DNA of 64,000 nt, taken from contig JAZBRS010000076.1 of the NCBI GenBank assembly GCA_037176725.1, positions 118,749,001 to 118,813,000 on the forward strand. Reading direction: 5' to 3'. Shown here one piece after another: positions 55,301 through 64,000 of the stretch. Made by a program: the position numbers and the translations under genes. A model generated the notes under the pieces. That model was not told where the DNA came from. It saw only the letters and a list, made by a program, of their open reading frames with translations, and searched no databases. Every line of letters starts with the position of its first letter. Positions within the stretch are counted from its first letter, which is position 1. The stretch comes from Posidonia oceanica (Eukaryota; Streptophyta; Magnoliopsida; Alismatales; Posidoniaceae).

Positions 55301-57778
55301 AGGCTGGGTAGGGATTTGGCTAACTACGGGCTGATCCAGGGTTGGATCTGCTATGGGTTGGCTTGAGGGTGGGGGCATAACAGGTCTAGGGTGAGTTGGC
55401 CTAGTTGCCGGCACTGGGGGCCTGTAAACCCTCCCCGATCGCGTTACTTCCGCACACATTTCCGTGGCGTAGCTGTAAGGGACGCGATGGGTGTCCAGGG
55501 TCAAATCGATGACGACTGGAGCACGTGCTGCGAGCACAGGAGGGGTTACAGGGGGACCTACAGGATACTGGGGTCTGCCTAAGGGATATGGTTGTTGTGG
55601 TGGGAAGGCTGGGGCAGGTTGAGGTCTGCCTAGGAGGTGTAGCCGAGGTCTATCTAAGGGGTATGGTTGTCGGGGTGGGAAGGCTGGGGCAGGTTGAGGT
55701 CTGCCTAGAAGGTGTGGCTGAGGTCGCCCTAAAAGGTGGATAGGGGAACTAGGCTGGGCCCTAGCTAGAAGGTGCACAGGGGATTGAGCCTGAGGGAGCA
55801 CGGTGGGAGGCGCGAGAGGGTGCTCCGGCCTGGCACGCGGTCGGATCAAATGGATTCCCGACTCAGAGCCGGCAACTGCCGCGAGATAGAGACTGACCGG
55901 GAAAGGCTCAGAAATGTCAGAGATAAGATCGGAAGGGTCTACTTCAGAGGTAGCAGGCCCAGAAGGAAAGACAGAGTGGACGCCTGAGGTTCCCGCCCCT
56001 CCCGGATAAGAGTGCTCCGGTAAAGGTTGGCGGACGATGCCAGAATGCGGGGGAACAGCTGGAGATGCAGATGCATGAGTGCGTGCTTGAGTGGATGCCT
56101 CGTGCGTGTCGATCACAATCGTTCCCGATTCGATCAGGTCCTGAATCGCGTTCCGCAGGGAGAAGCAATTGTCCGTCGAATGCCCGACGCTTCGATGGAA
56201 ATTGCAGAAGAGGTCCGACCTAAACCAATGCGGCAGGGGGCTTGGCGGCGGACGGACCTCCGGGAACTTCAGGAGCGATGCCACCTTTGGCAAGATGACC
56301 GTGAGTGGTTCCACCAGTGGGGTGAAATTCTGCCTCTCAGTGGGTGGTCTTCTTTGCCTCGGGTACGGGCCTTGCTGAACCGGTGCGGCAGGATAGACCG
56401 GTCTAGCGGTGGTTGTGATGTGCGGTGTATGTGGATTCCTAGGTGCAGGAGCGTACACCATCTGAGATGCGGTAGGCCGAGACGGCAAGCGAACAGGCAC
56501 CGCAGGAGAATCGACGAATGCAACAGCGGGCTTCGGCGAATCCTTCCTCTTCGGGCGGTTGTTGCTGCTGCCGCTGTTGTTGTTGTTGGAGGTGCTGCTG
56601 TTGGCACTGTTGCTACTGATCGCTGCCTGCTTAGCGAACGCAGAGAGAGCCGAGAAGTTGCCACTCCGCAAAGAACTCTCTACGCGCGCTCCAGCTCTGA
56701 TGAGTGCCGCGAAAGTAGTGACTGGCTGAATGCTAAGCAGAGCTCCGAGAGACGGCTGCGCCCCTTTGATAACGATCTCGATAGACTCCTCGTCAGAGGG
56801 TCTATCTCGAACCTGAGAGGCAAGGGCGCGCCAGCGGTCGACGTACTCCCCGAACGGCTCGCCAGAATTCTGCTTGATGGCGATCAAGTCCGCCCTCTTT
56901 GGGACAAGATCGAGGTTGAAGGAGTATTGCTCCAGGAACGCCTGACTGAGGTCGTTCCAAGTCTTGATGGCTGACATATCGAGTGATGTGAACCACTTGA
57001 GTGCTGGCCCGGTCAAACTCTTCTGGAACAAGCGGATCAGCAACCTCTCATCAGCCTGAAGCTGAGCGAGATCACCGCAATACGCCTTCAGGTGTGCTAC
57101 GGGGCAGCCCCTACCATTATATTTCTCGAAGTCCGGGACTTTGAACTTCGGAGGGAGTACCGCCTCTGGAAAGCAGCAGAGGTCTCGGAATTGGTAGGTC
57201 TGGTGCTCAGTACCCTGCACTAGTCGTAGTGCTTTCTCCAAGACGTCCATCCGGTTATTGATGGGGTCTTGGATTGCTGCTGGAGGAGAGGGATCAGCAG
57301 GGGTAGCGAGCACATACGCCGAATGGGTCGCACCTAAGTGCTCCTCCGGATCTACCATAGCGTCGCCTGGTGGAGCAACGGGATGGCCGACGTATCCGTG
57401 CTGGGGGATAGTGTATGCAGGAGTGTATGCAGGATGCTGGACTTGAGGGAGAGGAGAAGAATAAATGCCATGCTGTGCTGGGACAGGGGTAGGACGGCGG
57501 AGCACCAGTTGCTGTGCAGGCGGGGTGCCAGACAGCGAGCCAGTGAGGTACTGGGCCCCAACCGATCCAAAGGGTTGACCACCAGATGGAAGTGGAGCAT
57601 GCTGTGCCAAGTGTTGTGCAGGAGGAGGCGGTAAACGAGCCCCCATCGTCGGAACCGTGAGCAGTTGCGACGATGGTCGAGGCGGAGGTGTAGAGGTTGA
57701 TGCAAGAAATGCAGGAACTGGCCTCGGAGGAACCTCAGGAACGACAGGGACAGAAGGAGGACGAACTGATAGAGCCAT
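52370..57778 (-). CDS. Element F gag-protease polyprotein with G-patch and long linker
   Basis: 1,802 codons from the first ATG after an in-frame stop. Residues 1-175 are Pro-rich. 200-370 is the retrotransposon gag capsid domain (LFQKSLTGPALKWF, FLEQYSFN). C525-H528-H533-C538 is a zinc-knuckle variant with His for the second Cys. 640-760 holds short repeats (HLLGRPQP.PAF). 940-1030 is a retropepsin-like protease with LVDNGSGLNV as active site (Asp949; Asn in place of the usual Thr) and LLLGRPWLH. 1112-1155 is a G-patch (GTPLGRHGQGI, EGLGYEP). About 1210-1740 is a Ser/Ala/Pro-rich, acidic linker, and the frame ends KEEIMK-stop just before the RT motifs. The protein would form the particle and cut the polyprotein. 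Confidence 0.9.
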   Translation of the reverse strand: MALSVRPPSVPVVPEVPPRPVPAFLASTSTPPPRPSSQLLTVPTMGARLPPPPAQHLAQHAPLPSGGQPFGSVGAQYLTGSLSGTPPAQQLVLRRPTPVPAQHGIYSSPLPQVQHPAYTPAYTIPQHGYVGHPVAPPGDAMVDPEEHLGATHSAYVLATPADPSPPAAIQDPINNRMDVLEKALRLVQGTEHQTYQFRDLCCFPEAVLPPKFKVPDFEKYNGRGCPVAHLKAYCGDLAQLQADERLLIRLFQKSLTGPALKWFTSLDMSAIKTWNDLSQAFLEQYSFNLDLVPKRADLIAIKQNSGEPFGEYVDRWRALASQVRDRPSDEESIEIVIKGAQPSLGALLSIQPVTTFAALIRAGARVESSLRSGNFSALSAFAKQAAISSNSANSSTSNNNNSGSSNNRPKRKDSPKPAVAFVDSPAVPVRLPSRPTASQMVYAPAPRNPHTPHITTTARPVYPAAPVQQGPYPRQRRPPTERQNFTPLVEPLTVILPKVASLLKFPEVRPPPSPLPHWFRSDLFCNFHRSVGHSTDNCFSLRNAIQDLIESGTIVIDTHEASTQARTHASASPAVPPHSGIVRQPLPEHSYPGGAGTSGVHSVFPSGPATSEVDPSDLISDISEPFPVSLYLAAVAGSESGIHLIRPRARPEHPLAPPTVLPQAQSPVHLLARAQPSSPIHLLGRPQPHLLGRPQPAPAFPPRQPYPLDRPRLHLLGRPQPAPAFPPQQPYPLGRPQYPVGPPVTPPVLAARAPVVIDLTLDTHRVPYSYATEMCAEVTRSGRVYRPPVPATRPTHPRPVMPPPSSQPIADPTLDQPVVSQIPTQPVVTQLPSTVPLEPARTTPPAARRSQPKADLTSQLKKVKADISIWDLIHTSAEHREAFLRVFQAARVSQSIEPSALESMVGLIAEPQVISFTSDELPPAGINHNQPLFVTVQFKNFRIPLTLVDNGSGLNVCPLRTATKLGFKAEDITPAVKGMTAFDNTHHDALGILTIPLAIGPVVFDIEFYVVDLKPNFNLLLGRPWLHKHQVLPSTLHRMIKYRHGDDVIVVMAENFEKERIEAVSPVSSQSIPFDPEISEALYRVNRCEPVNFVPDLERVNSLAVHSNPFRMVENVCHRWGYTKGTPLGRHGQGIAKPIVAVERRKSEGLGYEPKLNEDHCFQLKAHAPAIPRDLTNFTSVGILGSTNDQATTPTEDWVCVEDYYSDEEQSGTTEAVPISSAETVVRAEAPQSVFPALPLADIAGSSASPVAEQASSHSFAATSASQVQAAVQELETLLLTEPNMLPTVTTTSVSLSPSLEGPSISSVSSAAQPAPSASSSGMQLAQSASHSPDNQQQLSWQDPMASEAALSQLRPDTKGQLSTTLSGPLSPLKSTPAYSPTVTLAAYSSLAPLACLFGPSTSELPPSGAPVNQIMQTPRAAICLAAGPVPQAPGAYYVNSPSDEEEGVAIEAQVDSWMSDLELLYQEQLKSIADDLADHQAAERKGKAVVTDPPLQEDHASIMVLEDSAAPDSPRPDELITLQPEGGSRWFVQPMPHLNSIPSGSNQISRQSGVSPTSTLEDPEGGTSAVHAATVTEQNASAAVQSAASAAEQSTVSAVESAKPSAVSTEHSAEPVRPEQTVEGVPGMEVAHRGYKNTRVSVTILKRHQGQAAEHMHSFNITSPSFEKEILSELIAYGEEDDTGMDETDEPLPEFWPYDDDPEGPNLHVEEETEVVNIGTAEEVREVCISAQLSTQVRAEFIAFLKEYADVFAWSYEDMVGLDIEIVVHNLPLNPDAKPVKQKLRRWRPQWLLMIKEEIMK

Positions 57779-57790
57779 GCCCTGCAGTCT

Positions 57791-58378
57791 CTAGGCGAGC
57801 TCCATCAGATGCTGGTACTGCGCCTCGGGCGTCTCGCCAGTGGGGACGCTGAAGTGCAGTGCCGGCGGAGGCTGAGAAACAAGTGGCACGGACACAGACT
57901 GTCCGGGGGGGAAGGATTCTACAGAGAAGGTCGCAGCAGCGGTGGAGGGGATGTCGAAAGCGACGTATCCCTGGGACGGAGGGGGCAGTGGCGTCTCCGG
58001 AGCGCGAGTAACGGCCGTCAAGATAGACTCGGCGACCGGATCCGGAGGAAAGGAGGCTTGCCACTGTCCCGGGGTGTACTGAGAACCTAGAGACGTCAGA
58101 GGAGGAAACCCTGGCGTCGGAGGGGGAACAAGAGGGACAGAGGGAGCAACCAGAGGGGCCGGAACGGAAACACCCTCCGTGACGGGAGTAAAAGAAGGCT
58201 CACTAACGTACTGGGCCATTGCTGACCTAGAGCGCGTGAGAACTGGGCTGCGACGGGTGTTTAAGCGGTGCTTCCTAAGAGGAGCTATCGTCGCAAGTGC
58301 GGATAGCTCGGAAAGGGAATGGTCGCGAATAGGTCGCAACAGGGGCGTCAACGAGGGTCGGTACTCAAGCTCTGGCAA
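57791..58378 (-). CDS. Element F gag N-terminal part, closed by an in-frame TAG
   Basis: 195 codons in the same frame as gag-protease, ending at a TAG (57791-57793) only four codons before the next ATG. The likely true start is the internal ATG at 58219 (MAQYVSEPS), because element C has the same MAQ..SEP start with a stop two codons earlier; the frame before it (58220-58378) would then be leader. The segment is rich in Pro, Val and Ser and ends TGETPEAQYQHLMELA. Without the stop it would be continuous with the capsid region. Confidence 0.75.
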   Translation of the reverse strand: MPELEYRPSLTPLLRPIRDHSLSELSALATIAPLRKHRLNTRRSPVLTRSRSAMAQYVSEPSFTPVTEGVSVPAPLVAPSVPLVPPPTPGFPPLTSLGSQYTPGQWQASFPPDPVAESILTAVTRAPETPLPPPSQGYVAFDIPSTAAATFSVESFPPGQSVSVPLVSQPPPALHFSVPTGETPEAQYQHLMELA

Positions 58379-59528
58379 AGGGAACTCGCTTACCGATCAC
58401 GCTGACACAACAGAAAGAAATTAGGGTTAGAGACTAAGAAGATGAATGCAAATGAGTTAGTTAAATGGCATGAATGATATGCATGCTTTCTAGTATGCCC
58501 CCCTCACCTAACTAGTGTGTCCTAGTAAGGTTGTCTACTCCGGGTATCCCTGGATGTACGGGTCACCGACTCAAGTCAGAAAAAGTAGGTCCCCTGCCTA
58601 ACTCCTGGCCCAAAGCTCAGGTAATGACAGGGTGGTGCGTTGGTGGCCTCTACCCCGCCAAAGCGTGGGTGGTACCCTCTACTAACACCGACACGACCCC
58701 CGGACAAGGAGGGGACGGACCGACCAACTTATGCCACGCCCAAAGCAGTGGAACAAGAGGCCGGAACCGTCCTTCGCAGACTAGTAGGTGGACTCAGAGG
58801 AGAAGAATGCATGCCCTATATGATGCTTATGCAAATGATTAGAGTTTTTTATCTTGCACATTTTATTAACCAAAGGGAGTGAAGGATTGTTTGTAGTCTC
58901 TAGTTGCCCCTAGAAGTTCTTTTTACTTGCATTTTTTAGTTAACAATGGGGGAAGCAGACAAGTCTCTACTATCCTAAGCATGGCAAGTGCGAAAGGGAA
59001 GAAAATCAATCAAAATGGCAAGCAACCATCATACAACACAACAAAAGGCATGTTCATGGCATGTGCGAGTGTTTGTGAATATGATGGTGAAAAAGAAACA
59101 CTCATCAAGTCAAAAGGCATGTAAGCATAGTATGTGCGTGTGTAGTGACATAGCAAGAGTGTAAAAGAAGCATTCAACATCCAAAAAGCATGTATTTTGG
59201 CCAAACAAAGTATGTAGACATGCAATGTGTAAGAATTAAAGCAATAATGAGCAAGTAAGATTAAGTAAGGTAAAAGTAAGCGGACTGTAAAAGAAATATC
59301 AGCATAAGCAAGGCAATAAGTAAATAAACAAGCAAATAAGCGAAGCCAAGCAAAAGGACGTGCAAACCGAGGCGAAAGAGGTGCAAAACCTAAGCAAAGT
59401 AGCCACGAAGCGACTTGCTAGGAGTTTGCACAGAAAAGCGAGCAAAACAGGCGAAGAAGGCACACAAGGCAGACAAAGCTGCAAAACAAGCGAGCGAAAA
59501 AGCCAAGAGCGAAAGCCGGAGTCTAGCA
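58379..59528 (-). other. 5' leader of element F
   Basis: Untranslated region between primer site and gag on the minus strand, about 1.15-1.3 kb. It contains many short A-rich words of the AAGCAAGCAAA type (59240-59500). No open frame of note. Packaging signals would be expected here but cannot be recognised by eye. Confidence 0.6.
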
Positions 59529-59546
59529 TCCCCAGCAGAGTCGCCA
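59529..59546 (-). other. Primer-binding site of element F
   Basis: On the minus strand TGGCGACTCTGCTGGGGA lies one base inside the 5' LTR end (..GATCGCTACA, then G). It starts with TGG, and is of the tRNA-Arg type like those of element C and copy B. This fixes the element's orientation and its 5' end. Confidence 0.85.
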
Positions 59547-59547
59547 C

Positions 59548-62500
59548 TGTAGCGATCCCGATCGGAATCAGGCTCGCTAATTAGCGGCGATTGGATCCGA
59601 GGAAGAGGCTCAACTCGAAAATACTTAAAATCGAGGAGAAAAAGGGAAAGATAAGACAAATCAGAGTCGCCACCATGTCTATTAACGGGAGACAAGGAAA
59701 ACTGGGGGAAATGCGTGAATTAACACGCAAAACCAAGAAAGAAATGCAAAGCAAAGCAATGCAAAGGAAAACAAATGCAAATGAATGCAAATGAGATGAC
59801 TCTAGCCTAGGATAGTGGCAATATGGTCATTGCGGGCCAGAAGACAGGGCAAGGACTCCTGTTACGCGCGGGGAAGGTGTTAGGCACCCCCGACACGCCC
59901 GAGAATCGGTCTTTCTAGGCTTACGCTCGCATATGCAGGGAAATGCAGGATTGAATGCCTATGTGCCTATGAATGCCTAAATGAATGCTCAAGGAGTGCT
60001 CTAAGTGGGAAAATGCAAGGCAGGGAAGTGAACGTGCTCTCTAAGTGCTCAGCTACGCTGTCCGTGTTCCGAACCAGGCGAAACCTGGCTCGTGAGAACT
60101 CCAGGTAGTAAGCATCACAGCCCTATATGCGAATGCAAGCGAGAAAACAAAACAGCGTGAAAACCATGCAATGGGATCGACATGCAAGAGAAAACGGCGC
60201 GAAACACGCAAAACGAGGCGGGAAGCGAACAACGCACGCAAAACGATGCAAAAGAGCGAAACCGTCACGCAAAACGAGCGGAAAACAAAGCAGCGCGCAA
60301 AACGAGATAAGAGAGCAAGAAGGTTCGCAAAACAGGACGAGAAAACAGAATGGTATGCAAAACGGGGCGAAGGAATAAAACCGGCACACAAAACGAACGA
60401 GAAGGCAAGACAGTGCGTAAAACGAGACAAGAAAACAGATGGTCACGCAAAACGGAGCGAAAACGAGGGCAGGCACGCGAAACGGTGCCAAAACAGCAAA
60501 GCAAAAACCTCGAAAAAGCCATGCAAATGCGAGGATGCAGAAAGAGATTAAATGGGTCGAAGGGGAGGCAAGACAACGTGTGTATAAGAACAAACGCTGT
60601 TTACGACCACTCAGAATAGGTGTGAAGACCTACTGAGGGGAGAAGGGGCAAATGGAGGGATTACCACCTCTTTGCGACTGTTTCCCACTAAACCGTTCCA
60701 CGGTGTGTCTCGCATGCTGCCCAAAGCTCGCGATGCGATCGGATCGTGGAAAAAAGGGGAAGAAAGTCACATAAAGTGGCAAATCCAGGGAGAACGCAAC
60801 ACGAAACACACAGGGAAACGCGAAACGAGGATTTGAATAGATAAGCAGGAAGGGGAGGTCCTATTCTACATGCTCAAAGAGACAGAAAGCGAAAACAAGG
60901 AAAACTGCGCAAATGCCATGCAAATGAATGCAATGCAGGGGTTCAGGAGGACATACCAGGAAATCCGGGAGCCTGATCTGAAATCTGTCTGGTCTATGCT
61001 GAAGAGCGCTTCGCTGCGGTCGCTTGGGCAGCTCACTTGAGAAGATCCAACGGCCGGATTGGAAGATATCGCAGCTCCAGGGCAGAAGGGCCAGAACAGC
61101 GGAGAAGAACAGATCTAGGTGTTCAGGAGGTCCTAGGGATGTGCAAAAGGGTCCTCCCAAGTGAAAGGGAGCTAGAAGTGCTAAGTGTGTGCAAGAAGAT
61201 GCTAAAATGCAAGACTAAATGGATGCGGAATGCATGCAAAAACAAGAAAAGTAAAGAGAAGTAATTTGAGAAAAACCAGGAGTTCATAAAGCATTTTTGA
61301 AAAAGAAGAGGGGCTAAAAGTGCAAATTTTCCAGAAAACAGGGTTCCACAGGAGAAGACTTTGAAAACAGGGGAAGCCAAGGGTCTATTTGGCAAAAAAA
61401 TTAGGCTCAGAAAGGTGTTTTGAAAAGAAGGTATGCTTTAAAAGAGATTTTGAAACCAAAAGGGGTCAGAGTGCAATTTTGAAAAAATCTAGGGTCTAAA
61501 ATGCAAATTTTCCAGAAAACAAGGTCCTGGGGAGTCTGGGGGTACTAGTGGAAGGTCTGTATGAAATTTGGTAGGCATAGGGGCTAAAATGCAATCTAGG
61601 GGCAAAATGGTCTTTTCACATGATTTTTAAAGCATGCAGGGACCTAAGTGTGATTTTGAAATCATGCAGGGGTTGGAAATGCAATTTAGTATGGAAAATA
61701 TGCTCTGAAAATTAAATGACTGGACCACAGTGCAATTTCTGGAAAATATGGGGTTAAAAATGCAATGCAGTAAGTTAAAATGCATGCAGCACAGTTACTG
61801 TCCATTTAAAATGGACCTAACTGCAAATATGATAAAGTAGAGGGACAATTATGCAATGCATCAACCAAAAATAAAAATCAGAACCTAAGTTTCTACAGTG
61901 CATGGACTTAAATGCAATAATAGAAAAATGCAGGGACTTGGAATGCAATGCAGTATGGAAAAATAAAAAATAATCCTAAGTTCTAACAGTGCATGGGACT
62001 TAAATGCAAAAATAGAAAAATGCAGGGAGCCAGGATGCAATACAGTATGGTAAAAAATGAGTAAATAAATGAACTGACTTGGTACAGGACTTAAATGCAA
62101 AAAAGGAAAACAGGAGGACTAAACTGCAAAATATCATAACAGCACAGCACAGTAAATGGATCTATTTGCAAATATTGAAAAACATAAACAGATCGTGCAA
62201 TTTAGCAAAGTATTTAATTAAAAACCAAGCAGAATAAATGGAATAAGGACTGGAATGTAAAAAAGAAAAAACTTAGGACAGATATGCAATATTTACTTAA
62301 AAACTTTATAAGCAGAAAAATAAGTAAACAGTAACGACTCCGGCGACATGGGCACTGTAGCAGCAAGCTGCCAGCGCCCATGAACGCCGACACGGGGAGC
62401 TTGGAGACGTGCTGTCCGGCGGAGGCGCTGCTCCTGGGGTCGACGGAGGCAGGGAGACGATCGGCGAGGGATGACGATGCCTGGAACGCGCCGGAATGCT

Positions 62501-64000
62501 CGCCGGAGGTCTGCAGGACTTCTGGGACTCGGTCCGGCCACTCGACGCAGCGGAGCTGCGTTCTGAGGACCGGAGGAGTCTCCTGCCGTCTGTGCAGAGC
62601 TCCGGGGATCACGGGGGTCGCGTTCCACTGGTCGAATCGTCGCGAAGACCAGAGAACGTCGCCGGAGAAGACGACCGGACCGGCGAGTTGAAACGGAGCA
62701 GGGGGGCCAGAAAACCTATTCTAAAGGCCGGGGAAGCAGGAGAAGAGGAGGAGGAGGCTAAGGGAAGTGGAATTTACCTGAGTCCGCGGTTGAGACGCCC
62801 TCCCGACGTCGGTGGCTTCAGAGGTCGCCGGTGGAGTTCGTCCGGTCGCTGCGGGCGTTGTCCGCTGCTCGCGAGGGTTGGAGTCATTTCAGAATGATCC
62901 TCCGGAGCTTCCCAGACGTCCGGATGCGAGCTTCGAAGCTCGGGTGGTGATTCGGCAAGATTGGGTTCAGAGATGGTAGCCGGAGGCCGGGGGGGTGTCC
63001 GCTGCTCGTCGGCTTGGATGGAGCGTTCCGGGAGATTGCTGGAGGTGCGGGGAGTGGTTCTGGGTGGTTGAATTATTTTTTGGGAGGCTGTAGGTGGAGA
63101 TTGGAAGTCGGCCGGTTTTCCGATCAGTGAGTGGTGTAGGTGTTTGTGGTGGAGTTCGGAAGCTGTGGTGAGCGGTTGGGTTCGAGGCCGGGGGCTTTAG
63201 AAAGGTGGAGGCCTGGTGAGTGACTGGGTGAAGTTTGGGGGGGAGTTGCGGGCTGGAGTGATGGGAATTGTGAGAGAAAGGAGCTGGGTTGCAGGTCTGG
63301 TGATCAGGGTGTTTCCGGGTGGTTTTAGGTGGTTTCAGTGGGTGGAATGGCCGGAGAATGAGGCTGGGAAAAGGCTGGGTTTTGGGTGATCTTGGGGGAG
63401 CAATGGGGAGAAGTGTGGAGGCTTGGAGTGGTGTTGGGGGATTGGAATAGAAAGAGGGATGCTCTGCTGATATTTTCAGAGAAGAAAAGAAGAAGACTGG
63501 ATGGAGGGATCGGGCTCTGATGAGGGCTTCTCTCTGGGATGCTCAGAACTCACAAACACTCTCTTTTCCTCTCTCTTTTCACTCCGGAATTGGAAGAGGA
63601 TCAGGGGAGGAGGAAGATCGCACAGAAAGGAAAGAAAATTCGGATTTTGGTCTCTGGTTTGCTGGTGGTCTCTCGTTGCTCTCTCTTGCTCGCTCTCACT
63701 GCCAATTGAAGGTCGATCTCCCTCCCATTGAAGGAAGGACGGGAAGCTTATATCTAGTAGAGGGGAGGCTGCTGGCGCGCTGGGCGCGAGCTGAGAATTT
63801 CAAACTCGGCCGGCGGTTACTGCAGTGGAGGGGACGGGGCGACCGGCTCCGGAAAAGCTGCTGAGACGAAGGAGAGGCGGCGAGTTGCTGTAGATGAAAG
63901 GATGGACCTTCGAAATTCAAATGAGGAGGGAAGGCTGTTGCAGCCGGCCGCGGGAGAATCGGTGGGAAAGAAAGAAAAACGCAGGGGAAGAAGGAAGAAG
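59548..64000 (-). mobile_element. 5' LTR of element F, cut by window end
   Basis: Direct repeat of 37093-41530. 4,453 bp are visible against 4,438 bp on the left; the difference is one 15-bp insertion near 60921 (extra CAAATGAATGCAATG). I counted about 16 substitutions, 13 of them transitions. PBS-like TGGCGACTCTG lies at 59662-59672, GGTGCCTAACACC at 59876-59888 and the hairpin array at 60165-60490. Its outer end and target-site duplication lie beyond the window. Confidence 0.93.

Larger units (their letters stand above)
37093..64000 (-). mobile_element. Element F: very large Tat-like Ty3/gypsy retrotransposon, right LTR cut by window end
   Basis: The element runs right to left. Its 3' LTR is 37093-43214, internal region 43215-59547, and 5' LTR from 59548 past the window end. 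If the right LTR matches the left in length, the total is about 28.6 kb. Internal order on the minus strand: primer site, gag, protease, reverse transcriptase, RNase H twice, integrase, extra ORF, three tandem arrays, polypurine tract. The dual RNase H and the tRNA-Arg-type primer site are features of the Tat/Ogre group. The visible LTR pair is about 99.6% identical by eye. It inserted into element E2. Confidence 0.93.

Noticed and set aside
56027..56974. + strand frame of 315 codons
   Set aside because: Antisense shadow of the element F gag region, with no domain and no start context.
1..64000. tRNA, rRNA or snoRNA genes
   Set aside because: No cloverleaf with A and B boxes or rRNA core sequence was noticed; TGGCGACTCC sites are tRNA-complementary primer sites, not tRNA genes.

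Overview
The window is nuclear DNA of a flowering plant. It holds one intact host gene, petC, a five-exon nuclear gene for the chloroplast Rieske iron-sulfur protein, at 11085-13853 on the + strand. Almost everything else is LTR-retrotransposon sequence of the Ty3/gypsy class, mostly the Tat-like group with two RNase H domains. The petC residues look like those of monocots or early-branching angiosperms, but I cannot name the species.

Layout. 1-5378: LTR sequence of the main family (called family 1 here), cut by the window start and ending in a second partial LTR. 5379-9290: remnants of other elements, including a decayed minus-strand gag and an LTR tail with primer-binding site. 9290-15595: the petC island. 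15603-19892: solo LTR with target-site duplication (TSD) gtaac. 20237 onward: element C (+ strand; LTR, primer-binding site, leader, start of gag), with a 5.8-kb solo LTR (23056-28871, TSD gtgtc) in its leader. C's gag is cut at 29441 by element E1, E1 is cut at 34418 by the related E2, and E2 is cut at 37093 by the very large element F.

Element F (37093 to beyond 64000, minus strand) has 6.1-kb LTRs. About 4.44 kb of both LTRs is visible, and they differ by roughly 16 substitutions and one 15-bp indel, so the insertion is young. Read on the minus strand the order is: 5' LTR, tRNA primer-binding site, gag, protease, G-patch, long Ser/Ala-rich linker, reverse transcriptase, two RNase H domains, integrase, an extra ORF of the plant-mobile-domain/DUF7745 type with a TATA box of its own, three tandem-repeat arrays, polypurine tract, 3' LTR. 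The coding frame is continuous except for three in-frame stop codons. Estimated total length is about 28.6 kb.

The best leads for something undescribed are structural. (1) A nested pair of stems encloses the polypurine tract/3' LTR junction in F, E1 and E2, with unrelated sequence but the same pairing. (2) An array of about 25 short hairpins in F has stems that change in a compensatory way. (3) Elements of two families carry a plant-mobile-domain-like gene, in sense orientation in F and in antisense orientation with an apparent intron in E1. (4) A PBS-like decoy lies about 115-150 nt before the real primer-binding site. All family names come from motif recognition by eye; no search was run.
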